A stretch of DNA of 50,041 nucleotides, taken from NCBI RefSeq assembly GCF_004349245.1, contig NZ_SMLC01000042.1, forward strand, positions 1 to 50,041. Direction: 5' to 3'. Source of the DNA: Actinomadura sp. 6K520. Lineage in GTDB: Bacteria; Actinomycetota; Actinomycetes; Streptosporangiales; Streptosporangiaceae. This document shows positions 9,265 through 16,641 of the stretch, piece after piece (position 1 is the first letter of the stretch; each line of letters opens with the position of its first letter). A program made the translations under genes and the position numbers. Under the pieces are notes generated by a model, which was given only the letters and a program-made list of their open reading frames with translations, had not been told where the DNA came from and did no database searches.

Positions 9265-9801
9265 TCAGTCCCGCGTGCCGCCGGAACCCGCCGGGAGGAG
9301 CGGCCGGATGAGGCGCACGGCCTGCCGGGCGACCTCGTCGACCGGTGGCGCGACGTCCAGCAGCGCGCCGTGCTCGTCCGGCTGGAGCGGCTCCAGAGTC
9401 TCGAACTGGGAGCGCAGTAGCGCGGGCGGCATGAAGTGGTCGCGGCCCCGCATCCGCCGGAGCAGCAGCTCCTCCGCGCCGTGCAGGTGGAGGAAGTAGG
9501 TGTCCGGCACCGGGCGGCGCAGGACGTCGCGGTAGGAGCGCTTGAGGGCCGAGCAGGCGAGGACCGTGGACGTCCCGGCGGCCCGCTGATCGGCCGTCCA
9601 GCGGGCGAGCGCCTCGAGCCACGGCCATCTGTCGTCGTCGGTCAGCGCTTCGCCGCCGGACATCTTCGCGATGTTCGCGGGCGGGTGGAAGTCGTCGGCC
9701 TCGGCCATCCGCAGCCCGAACCCGTCCCGGAGCCGGCGCGCGATCGTGCTCTTGCCGCAGCCGGAAACCCCCATCACCACGACGTGGACGCTTGTGATCA
9801 T
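9265..9801 (-). CDS. gntK: Gluconokinase
   Basis: 178 residues, normal for the family. It phosphorylates D-gluconate to 6-phosphogluconate using ATP, feeding the pentose phosphate pathway. The Walker A motif G-V-S-G-C-G-K-S-T spans about residues 11-19. The gluconokinase signatures EADDFHP, MSGGEALTDDDRWPWL and ACSALKRSYRD follow, with HFMPPALLRSQFETLEP near the C-terminus. The ATG at 9801 starts just before the P-loop strand; longer in-frame reading has no support. It is divergent from gntR with only 32 bases between, and gntT lies beyond gntR, giving a compact uptake-kinase-regulator cassette. Confidence 0.95.
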   Translation of the reverse strand: MITSVHVVVMGVSGCGKSTIARRLRDGFGLRMAEADDFHPPANIAKMSGGEALTDDDRWPWLEALARWTADQRAAGTSTVLACSALKRSYRDVLRRPVPDTYFLHLHGAEELLLRRMRGRDHFMPPALLRSQFETLEPLQPDEHGALLDVAPPVDEVARQAVRLIRPLLPAGSGGTRD

Positions 9802-9833
9802 GGGATTCTCCGTCCGCGGGTACGCTGGCGGCC

Positions 9834-10541
9834 ATGTCGACTCTGCACGAGGAGGTGCTCGCCAGGCTCGGGCCACTGATCATCTCGGGTGAGCTGGCGC
9901 CGGGGTCGACGGTCAACCTCGAATGGGTGCAGCAGGAGTTCGGCGTGTCGCGCACCGTCGCCCGGGAGGTGGTGCAGGTCCTCGCGTCGATGCGGCTGGT
10001 GGCCAGCCGCCGGCGGACCGGCGTCACGGTGCTGCCGAAGGACGAGTGGGACTCCTACGACCGCGCCGTGATCAGGTGGCGGCTGGCCGGGCCGGAGCGC
10101 GGCGTCCACCTGCACCAGCTCTCGCAGCTGCGCACCGCGATCGAACCGCCGGCCGCCGCGCTGGCCGCCCGGCACGCGGACGGCCGCCAGCGGGACCGGA
10201 TCGTCGAGCTCGGCGCGGCCCTGGAGGAGGCGGGCGAGGCCGGGGACCTGGCCGCGTTCCTCGAACACGACATCGCGTACCACCGGCTGCTGCTCGAAGC
10301 GTCGGGGAACGTGATGTTCGCGGGCCTCGCCTACGTCGTGGAGGAGGTGCTGCGCGGGCGCACGCAGCACCGGCTGATGCCGCCGCGGCCCAAGCGCGAG
10401 GCGCGCCGGCTCCATCTCGTGGTGGCCGAGGCCGTCGCCGGCCGCGAGTCCGAGGTCGCCAGGGCGGCGATGACGGCGATCTGCGTCGAGGTCACCGACG
10501 AGATGGGCCGGCTCGACGGGGACGGCGCCCCCGCGTCCTGA
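9834..10541 (+). CDS. gntR: GntR-family (FadR subgroup) transcriptional regulator, gluconate cassette
   Basis: 235 residues. The N-terminal winged helix-turn-helix (about 5-70) has the GntR pattern I-x-S-G-x-L-x-P-G-S and VSRTVAREVVQVL. The C-terminal FCD ligand-binding domain (about 85-220) carries the acidic/His residues (EHDIAYHRLL, HLVVAEAV) that bind a metal and sugar acid in this subgroup. TACGCT at 9821-9826 ends 7 bases before the ATG, so the mRNA is probably leaderless. Its place between gntK and gntT argues for control by gluconate or 6-phosphogluconate. The perfect palindrome before gntT is its likely target. It converges on gntT with 11 bases between the stops. Confidence 0.93.
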   Translation: MSTLHEEVLARLGPLIISGELAPGSTVNLEWVQQEFGVSRTVAREVVQVLASMRLVASRRRTGVTVLPKDEWDSYDRAVIRWRLAGPERGVHLHQLSQLRTAIEPPAAALAARHADGRQRDRIVELGAALEEAGEAGDLAAFLEHDIAYHRLLLEASGNVMFAGLAYVVEEVLRGRTQHRLMPPRPKREARRLHLVVAEAVAGRESEVARAAMTAICVEVTDEMGRLDGDGAPAS

Positions 10542-10552
10542 CCTGGCCGTAC

Positions 10553-11944
10553 TCAGGTGACCAGCCACAGCAGCGAGGCGATCGCGAACACCGTCAGCCC
10601 GAGCGTCGTCTCGATGACGGTCCAGGTCTTCAGGGTGGTCTTCTCGTCCATGCCGAACAGCCGGCTCACCAGCCAGAACCCGGAGTCGTTCACGTGCGAG
10701 AGCACGGTCGCGCCGGCCGCGATGGCGATCACGAGGAGCGTGAGCTTGAAGTCGTTCAGGCCGGCTTCGCCGACCGCCCCCGCGATCAGTCCGCCGGTCG
10801 TGGTCAGCGCGACGGTCGCCGAGCCCTGCGCGACGCGCAGCAGGGTCGCGATGATGAAGGCCTGCAGGATCAGGGAGATGCCGAGGTCGGACAGGCTGCC
10901 GCTCAGCGCGTCACCGATGCCGCTGAGCTCCAGCACCCCGCCGAACATGCCGCCCGCACCGGTGATCAGGATGATGGCGCACACCGGGCCGAGGGCCTGG
11001 TCGAGGATCTTGCTGACGGTGGCCATCGACGCGTTGGGCCGGCCGAGCACCAGGATCGCGACGAGGACCGTGATCAGCAGGGCCACCGGCGTGATGCCGA
11101 TCAGGCTCAGGAAGTCGACCCAGTCCTGGCCCTCGGCCAGCACCTCCGACTCGACCAGCGTCGACAGCACCGTGTTGAAGGAGATCAGCACCAGCGGGAT
11201 GAGCAGCAGCATGAGCACCGTGGCGAAGGACGGCTGCCTCCAGCCGGGCTCCTCCGCGTTCTCGCCGTCCTGCACCTCGCCGAAGACCACGTCCGACACC
11301 GGCACGTCGACCCTGGCGGCGAGGAACCGGGAGACCAGCATGACGCCGACGTACCACGCCACCGCCGCGACCGGGATGCCGACGAGCAGCGTCAGCCCGA
11401 CGTTGGCGCCGATCAGGTTCGCCGCGGCGACGGGCCCGGGGTGCGGCGGGACGATCGCGTGCATCGCGGCGAACGCGCCCGCCGCGGGGAGCGCGTAGTA
11501 GAGCACGGAACCGCCGAAGCGCCGCGCCACGGTCAGGATGATCGGGACGAAGATGACGAGCCCGGCGTCGAAGAAGATCGGGAATCCGAACAGCAGGGAC
11601 GCGACGCCCAGCGCCATCGGCGCCCGCTTCTCGCCGAACCGGCCGATGAGGGTGTCCGCGAGCGTCTGCGCACCGCCGGTCACCTCCAGCAGCCGCCCGA
11701 GCATGACGCCGAACGCGACCAGCAGCGCCACCGACCCGATCGTGTCGGCGAATCCGAACATCAGCACATCGGGGATGTCCCCGGGCTCGAACCCGACGGC
11801 GACGGCCGTCAGCACGCTCACCAGGACGAGTGAGATGAAGGCGTGCAGCTTCACCTTCATGATCAGGAACAGCAGCACCGCCACGGCACCGGCCGCGATC
11901 AGCAGCAGGGTGAGGGTGCCGAACTGGGGTTCGATCGCTTCCAC
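10553..11944 (-). CDS. gntT: Gluconate:H+ symporter (GntP family)
   Basis: 463 residues from GTG 11944, with GGAGG about 6 bases upstream. Twelve or more hydrophobic segments span the whole length. Sequences typical of the gluconate permease family are present, including the HxxxPPHPGPVAAA segment (about 180-200) and CxxLHVNDSGFWLV-like SHVNDSGFWLVSRLFGM near the C-terminus. It imports gluconate with protons for GntK. An in-frame reading from ATG 12031 would cross the palindromic operator and has no ribosome site, so it is rejected. A perfect 15-bp palindrome lies 60 bases upstream of the start. Confidence 0.94.
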   Translation of the reverse strand: MEAIEPQFGTLTLLLIAAGAVAVLLFLIMKVKLHAFISLVLVSVLTAVAVGFEPGDIPDVLMFGFADTIGSVALLVAFGVMLGRLLEVTGGAQTLADTLIGRFGEKRAPMALGVASLLFGFPIFFDAGLVIFVPIILTVARRFGGSVLYYALPAAGAFAAMHAIVPPHPGPVAAANLIGANVGLTLLVGIPVAAVAWYVGVMLVSRFLAARVDVPVSDVVFGEVQDGENAEEPGWRQPSFATVLMLLLIPLVLISFNTVLSTLVESEVLAEGQDWVDFLSLIGITPVALLITVLVAILVLGRPNASMATVSKILDQALGPVCAIILITGAGGMFGGVLELSGIGDALSGSLSDLGISLILQAFIIATLLRVAQGSATVALTTTGGLIAGAVGEAGLNDFKLTLLVIAIAAGATVLSHVNDSGFWLVSRLFGMDEKTTLKTWTVIETTLGLTVFAIASLLWLVT

Positions 11945-12004
11945 GGGCGCCTCCGCCACCGGTCCGGCCCGGCAGGTCCCGGGCGCGTACGGACACGGTG
12001 CCGC

Positions 12005-12019
12005 AAAGGTACTACCTTT
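12005..12019 (-). promoter_or_regulatory. Perfect 15-bp palindrome, likely GntR operator for gntT
   Basis: AAAGGTACTACCTTT is an exact dyad (7-bp arms, central C) located 61-75 bases upstream of the gntT start. The GGTA-N-TACC core fits the size and symmetry of FadR-subgroup GntR sites. Confidence 0.65.
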
Positions 12020-12055
12020 CACAAGACCCAACGGCTCCGGTCGATCGCGGAAGCA

Positions 12056-12094
12056 CGATGCCCGCTGCCGCCGCGGCGACGGCAGGGGGCATCG
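12056..12094 (-). terminator. Terminator of the monooxygenase gene
   Basis: CGATGCCC-g-CTGCCG (12056-12070) pairs with CGGCAG-g-GGGCATCG (12080-12094), 14 pairs with one internal mismatch and a 9-base loop. It stands 23 bases beyond the stop of the leftward monooxygenase gene. Confidence 0.75.
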
Positions 12095-12116
12095 GGACGG
12101 CCGGGGCGGCCGGGGG

Positions 12117-13760
12117 TCAGCCCGCCAGCCGGAACCCCTCGTAGCCGGACGCGGCGACCTCGTCGCACTTCTGCCGGTACACGCCGACGCCGCCGGGATA
12201 GGGCATGAACACCCGGGGCTTGCCCGGCACGTTCGAGCCCATGTACCAGGAGTCGGCGGCCGGGTAGAGGGTGGCCTGGGCGACCTCGTCGACGTGCCGG
12301 GTCCAGGCGTCCTCGGCCTCCGCCGTCGCCTCGATCGTCCGCTCGCCCCGGGACCGCATCGCGGCGATCGCGTCGCCCACCCACTCCACGTGCTGCTCGA
12401 TGGAGACCATCATGTTGGAGAGCACGGAGGGGCTGCCGGGGCCGGTGATGGTGAACAGGTTCGGGAAACCGGCCACGGCGAGCCCCAGGTAGGTGCGCGG
12501 GCCCTCCGCCCATTTCTCGGTGAGCCGGATCCCGTCGCGCCCGCGGATGTCGACGGCCGTGAGCGCGCCGGTGATCGCGTCGAACCCCGTCGCGAACACC
12601 ACCGCGTCGAACGCGAATTCCTCTTCCGAAGTGCGGATGCCCGTGGCGGTGATCTCGACGATGGGCGTCCTGCGGACGTTCACCAGGCGGACGTGCGGCA
12701 GGTTGTAGGTCTCGTAGTAGTTCGTGCCCAGGCAGGGGCGTTTGGCCCCCAGCGGGTGGTCCCTGGGCTGCAATTCCCGGGCGACCTCGGGATCGTCGAC
12801 GACCTCGGCGATCCGGTCGCGGACGAACTGCGCGATGGTGTCGTTGGAATCCTTGCTGATGATCAGGTCGTTGTAGCCGCTGAGCAGGCTGACGAGGCTG
12901 TTGTCCTTGTCGAACCACACTTTCCGGTAGTAGGCGGTGCGCGCCTGCTCCGGCACCTCCATCGCCCCTTTGGTCGCCTCGGGGAACGCGACTCCGAATC
13001 CGGACTCGCGGTTCGCCTTGCGCACCTCCGCGTACCGCGCCTTCACCGCCCGCTGCGTTTCCGGGTCGAGCGGATGATTGTTGGCGGGTATCACGAAATT
13101 GGGCGTGCGCTGAAACACCGTCAATTGCGCGGCCTGCTCGGCGATGAGCGGGATGATCTGCACGCCCGAGGACGCCGTCCCGATCACCGCGACCCGTTTC
13201 CCGGTGAAGTCCGCGCCCTCCGCCGGCCAGTTCCCCGTGTGGTACCACCCGCCGCCGAAGGCCGCCAGGCCCGGCACGTCCGGCAGCCTCGGCGTGGACA
13301 GGCAGCCGGTCGCCATGACCAGGTACCGGGCCGACACGCGGTCGCCGCGGTCGGTGCGCACGTCCCAGCGCCCGGCGCCCTCGTCGAACGCGGCCTCGGT
13401 CACCCGCGTCCGGAGCCGGATGTGCGGTCGCAGGCCGAACCGGTCGGCGACGTGGTCGATGTACCTGAGCAGCTCTTCCTGGGCCGGGTACTTCTCCGTC
13501 CACTCCCATTCCTGCTCCAGCGCGGGATCGAACGAGTAGGCGTAATCCAGGCTCTTCACGTCGACGCGCGCGCCGGGATACCGGTTCCAGAACCACGTGC
13601 CGCCGACGCCGTCGCCCTTCTCGTAGACCTGCACGGACAGGCCGAGACCGCGCAGCTTGTGCAACATATAGAGGCCGGACAGTCCAGCACCCACCACTAC
13701 CGCGTCGACCTCGCGCGAGTTCTCGGCGTCCTGCCGCGGCGGTGGTGACGTCTGGGTCAT
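12117..13760 (-). CDS. Flavin-binding Baeyer-Villiger-type monooxygenase
   Basis: 547 residues, close to cyclohexanone monooxygenase. It likely inserts oxygen into a ketone, giving an ester or lactone, with FAD and NADPH. The FAD Rossmann motif is G24-A-G-L-S-G29. The Baeyer-Villiger fingerprint is complete (F168 to P179: FGGGWYHTGNWP). A second Rossmann motif follows at G194-T-A-S-S-G199, where Ala replaces the more usual middle Gly. ATGFDAITGAL near residue 400 is also typical. ATG 13760 is preceded by GAGAGGAAGG. Substrate unknown: steroid, cyclic or linear ketones are all possible. It is a single gene, with a terminator downstream and 250 bases of non-coding sequence upstream. Confidence 0.92.
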   Translation of the reverse strand: MTQTSPPPRQDAENSREVDAVVVGAGLSGLYMLHKLRGLGLSVQVYEKGDGVGGTWFWNRYPGARVDVKSLDYAYSFDPALEQEWEWTEKYPAQEELLRYIDHVADRFGLRPHIRLRTRVTEAAFDEGAGRWDVRTDRGDRVSARYLVMATGCLSTPRLPDVPGLAAFGGGWYHTGNWPAEGADFTGKRVAVIGTASSGVQIIPLIAEQAAQLTVFQRTPNFVIPANNHPLDPETQRAVKARYAEVRKANRESGFGVAFPEATKGAMEVPEQARTAYYRKVWFDKDNSLVSLLSGYNDLIISKDSNDTIAQFVRDRIAEVVDDPEVARELQPRDHPLGAKRPCLGTNYYETYNLPHVRLVNVRRTPIVEITATGIRTSEEEFAFDAVVFATGFDAITGALTAVDIRGRDGIRLTEKWAEGPRTYLGLAVAGFPNLFTITGPGSPSVLSNMMVSIEQHVEWVGDAIAAMRSRGERTIEATAEAEDAWTRHVDEVAQATLYPAADSWYMGSNVPGKPRVFMPYPGGVGVYRQKCDEVAASGYEGFRLAG

Positions 13761-14012
13761 CGTCGGCCTTCCTCTCAAAGAGTCCGATGGGTCGGCGAAA
13801 CACCGGGCCGGCTGAACCGGGTGCGAAGAGCCCGCGCACTTTCAGCGACCGCGACCATGAATGCTATATCCGGAACCGGGGAGGCGCGCGGCCTTCCCCG
13901 GTGCCACTTTGTCACCGGCGACCGTTGACGAAGAAGGTGGGGATGATTCCAGGAAACGGGAGCACGTCCTCCGCGCCACGCGGATCGGCTCTGACGGCCG
14001 GACGCCGGAGCT

Positions 14013-15383
14013 TCAGATGATCGCCACGTCGTAGAGGATTCGTTTCATGGCGGACTCGGGGAGGTGGGGGTTGCGGGCGGCGCCGGCGGCCGCGTCGGGG
14101 TCGTCGAGGAGTTCCAGGAGGCGGGCCGCGGGGAGGCGGCCGTCCCGCGCGGCGGCGGCGCGTACGGCGGGGTCGGGGTCGCGGCTGAGCCGCTCGACGG
14201 CGCCGGGGCCGAGCGCGGGATCGCGCAGGGCCAGGACGCGGGCCACCGGGTCGGCCGAGCCGGCGAGGCGCGCGAGGCCCGCGCTCGGGAAGCTGGGGTG
14301 GCCGACGCGGTCCAGGCGGGTGATGAACGGCGACTCCAGGGCCACCGCGAGGAGGAGGTCGCCGGGCGGGTCGGGGTGGTGCTCCGACAGCAGGAGCCGG
14401 ACGACGAAGTCGTCGTCGGCCGCGAGGCGGGCGACGACGTCGGCCGGCAGGTGGGGGCTGTAGGCCGCGAAGCGGCGCAGGCCGACGTGCGCGGACGCGG
14501 CGCAGCGGCGCATCAGCCCGAGGTCGTCCAGGCGTGCCCAGAGCCACTCCGGCGGGTGGAGCCGGTCGTGCGGCCCGACGTGGTAGTCGATGGCCGCGCG
14601 CCGGTCCTCGGTGAGCTCCGGGCGCAGGGACACGGCGAGGCGGACCTCGTGCGCGGGGTCGGCGGCGAGGACCTCGACCAGGTCGGCGGGCAGGTGCGGG
14701 TTCGCGGCGGCGGCGGCGCGGGTCGCCGGGCTCGGGTCGCGGCACAGCTCCCGCGCCTGGTCGCCGTCCAGCGGGACGGTGGACACCGCGGACGCCTGCC
14801 CGGTGGCGAGCAGCGGCGCGGCGAACTCGGGACGGCGGTGGCAGGCGAGCCGCATCGCGAGGCGCCGGACGGCCGGGTCCGGGTCCTCCAGCGCCGCGTC
14901 GACGACCTCGTCGGGCGGCTCCGGCCAGCCCAGCAGCGCGCGCATCCGGACCTTCGCGTCCGGGTCGGCGGCGAGCGCGGCCCGGACGGCGCCGGGCAGG
15001 GCCGCGTTGCCGCAGAGGGCGTCGCGCACCTGCGCGTCGGGGTCGGCGGCGAGCCGCGCGAGGACGTCGCGGGGGAGGGGCTCGGCGGCCCCCCGGTACT
15101 CGGGCGCCGACGCCACCGCCCGGCGGACGGCGGGATCGGGGTCGGCGGCGAGGCCCGCCCGGATCGCGACCGGCGCGTGCCCGGCGGCGGCGACCAGCCG
15201 GCGCGTGCGCGGGTCGGGATGCCGGGCGGCGGCCTCGTACACCGCGTCCGGCACGCCCTCGCGGCGCAGCAGCGCGTTGCGCATCCGCGGCTCCGCGCGC
15301 TCCAGGATCAGCAGCAGCAGGTCGGCCGGGGCGGCGGGGTTGGCGGCCAGGCCCTCCAGCCGGACCGAGTAGAGCGTCCGCAC
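14013..15383 (-). CDS. Leucine-rich-variant / HEAT-like repeat protein
   Basis: 456 residues built almost wholly of 22-26 residue helical repeats. The recurring pattern is LAADPDPxVRRAVAxxPxLPxDLL, seen about 15 times, e.g. near residues 65-90, 105-130, 225-250 and 395-440. Such solenoids bind proteins; actinomycete relatives are annotated as leucine-rich repeat variant proteins. No catalytic motif or signal peptide is seen, so it is probably cytoplasmic. The GTG at 15383 is preferred over a GTG at 15392 because TAACGT (15396-15391) ends exactly 7 bases before it, the spacing shared by other leaderless genes here. It is divergent from the TetR gene at 15496. Confidence 0.85.
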   Translation of the reverse strand: MRTLYSVRLEGLAANPAAPADLLLLILERAEPRMRNALLRREGVPDAVYEAAARHPDPRTRRLVAAAGHAPVAIRAGLAADPDPAVRRAVASAPEYRGAAEPLPRDVLARLAADPDAQVRDALCGNAALPGAVRAALAADPDAKVRMRALLGWPEPPDEVVDAALEDPDPAVRRLAMRLACHRRPEFAAPLLATGQASAVSTVPLDGDQARELCRDPSPATRAAAAANPHLPADLVEVLAADPAHEVRLAVSLRPELTEDRRAAIDYHVGPHDRLHPPEWLWARLDDLGLMRRCAASAHVGLRRFAAYSPHLPADVVARLAADDDFVVRLLLSEHHPDPPGDLLLAVALESPFITRLDRVGHPSFPSAGLARLAGSADPVARVLALRDPALGPGAVERLSRDPDPAVRAAAARDGRLPAARLLELLDDPDAAAGAARNPHLPESAMKRILYDVAII

Positions 15384-15455
15384 CCCGATCACGTTAGCCG
15401 CCGGTGCCGCGTGCCGGGAAGCTCACCGGTGCCCGAGTTCCGCCCAGGCCAGGCG

Positions 15456-15475
15456 GTGTTGTCGCCGGGTAACAC
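15456..15475 (+). promoter_or_regulatory. Imperfect operator upstream of TetR gene
   Basis: GTGTTGTCGCCGGGTAACAC has an intact right half-site GGTAACAC and a partly matching left half GTGTT. The half-site is identical to that of the tandem dyads at 7896-7939. It covers the -35 zone of the TetR gene (-10 TACCTT at 15483-15488), as expected for autoregulation. Confidence 0.5.
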
Positions 15476-15495
15476 CCCCGGATACCTTTGCGGGC

Positions 15496-16176
15496 ATGAC
15501 ACGTGAGCGGGGCGGGGCGGCGGGAGCTCGGCGCGATCCCGGGCGCCGCCGCGCCCTGCTCGAGGCCGCCGACCGGGTCATCCAGCGGGAGGGGCCGGAG
15601 GCGTCGATGGCGGCGATCGCCGCGGAGGCGGGGATCAGCAAGCCGATCCTCTACCGCCACTTCGGCGACAAGAGCGGCCTCTACCAGGCGCTGGCCGAGC
15701 GGCACACGCGCAAGCTGATCGACGGGATCCGGGAGGAGTTCTCCCGCGACGACCCGATCCGCGACCGCACCCGCACCACCATCGACACCTACCTGGCGAC
15801 GATCTCCAAGAACCTCAACCTCTACCGCTTCCTCATGCACCGGGCCAGCGCCGAGGACACCGCCACGCACAGCGCGATGAGCACGATGATCCGCGACGTG
15901 AGCCGGGAACTGGCCGAGGTGATGATCGCCGACGGCGAGCTGGCGGACCGGACCCGCGCGTACGTGTGGGGCCACGCGATCGTCGGCATGGTGCAGACGG
16001 CCGGCGACTGGTGGCTCGACCACGGCGACGACGTCCCGAGGGAGGACGTCGTGGACGGGCTCGTCGACCTCGTCCTCCGCGGGCTGCCGGCCGCCGCGTC
16101 CGGTGACCGCGCGGCGCGGCCGCCCGGCGGCCCGCGTTCCCCCGACCGTTCCCCCGACCCACGATTCCCGAGGTGA
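15496..16176 (+). CDS. TetR-family transcriptional regulator
   Basis: 226 residues. The N-terminal helix-turn-helix (about 17-65) is typical, with ALLEAADRVI, SMAAIAAEAGISKPILYRHFGDKSGLY. The ligand domain (about 75-195) contains a central helix with YRFLMHRA and ends WWLDHGDDVPREDVVDGLVDLVLRGL, a layout common in actinobacterial TetRs that sense acyl-CoA. A Pro/Arg-rich 25-residue tail follows. TACCTT ends 7 bases before the ATG, so the mRNA is probably leaderless. The promoter carries an imperfect copy of the GTGTTACC operator, so it may regulate itself and the acyl-CoA dehydrogenase at 7967; this is inference. It overlaps the following cupin gene by 4 bases (GTGA). Confidence 0.92.
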   Translation: MTRERGGAAGARRDPGRRRALLEAADRVIQREGPEASMAAIAAEAGISKPILYRHFGDKSGLYQALAERHTRKLIDGIREEFSRDDPIRDRTRTTIDTYLATISKNLNLYRFLMHRASAEDTATHSAMSTMIRDVSRELAEVMIADGELADRTRAYVWGHAIVGMVQTAGDWWLDHGDDVPREDVVDGLVDLVLRGLPAAASGDRAARPPGGPRSPDRSPDPRFPR

Positions 16177-16577
16177 CTGTGCAGACCGACGCGCGCGTGC
16201 AGGCCGACGTGCGGCCCGAGCGGGCCGAGACGGAACCCGCCGTGGAGACCGAACGGCGCCCCTGGGGGAGCTTCGAGCGCTTCACGCTGAACGAGCCGTC
16301 CACCGTGAAGATCATTCATGTGGAGCCCGGCCGGCGGCTCAGCCTGCAGCGGCACCGCGACCGCGACGAGCTGTGGGTGGCGCTCGACCCGGGCGCGGTG
16401 TTCGAGGTGGCCGGGCGGCGCATCCTGCCCGAGGTGGGGGAGCGGGTCCTGATCCGCGCCGGCGACACGCACCGCCTGGGGTCGGACGGCCCCGCCGTGC
16501 GCGTCCTGGAGATCGCCTTCGGGCACTTCGACGAGGACGACATCGAGCGCCTGGAGGACGAGTACGGGCGCGCCTGA
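16173..16577 (+). CDS. Small cupin protein, mannose-6-phosphate isomerase type II-like
   Basis: 134 residues from GTG 16173, which overlaps the stop of the TetR gene (GTGA), indicating translational coupling. After a charged 28-residue leader, WGSFERF, VKIIHVEPGRRLSLQRHRDRDELWVAL and the segment ending GDTHRL match the C-terminal cupin of bifunctional mannose-1-phosphate guanylyltransferase/mannose-6-phosphate isomerase. The His and Glu/Asp pattern of the metal site (QRHRDRDE, then H of GDTHRL) is present. The nucleotidyltransferase half is absent. It could be a stand-alone isomerase or a binding protein; function is uncertain. A strong hairpin follows. Confidence 0.85.
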   Translation: MTVQTDARVQADVRPERAETEPAVETERRPWGSFERFTLNEPSTVKIIHVEPGRRLSLQRHRDRDELWVALDPGAVFEVAGRRILPEVGERVLIRAGDTHRLGSDGPAVRVLEIAFGHFDEDDIERLEDEYGRA

Positions 16578-16587
16578 ACGAGCGGAA

Positions 16588-16627
16588 CGGCCCGGCCGCC
16601 CCGGTGAACGGGCGGCCGGGCCGCTTT
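16588..16627 (+). terminator. Terminator of the TetR-cupin operon
   Basis: CGGCCCGGCCGCCC (16588-16601) pairs exactly with 16610-16623 around an 8-base loop, followed by CTTT. It may also serve the converging hexosaminidase gene. Confidence 0.87.
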
Positions 16628-16641
16628 CTGCGCGCCGGCGG

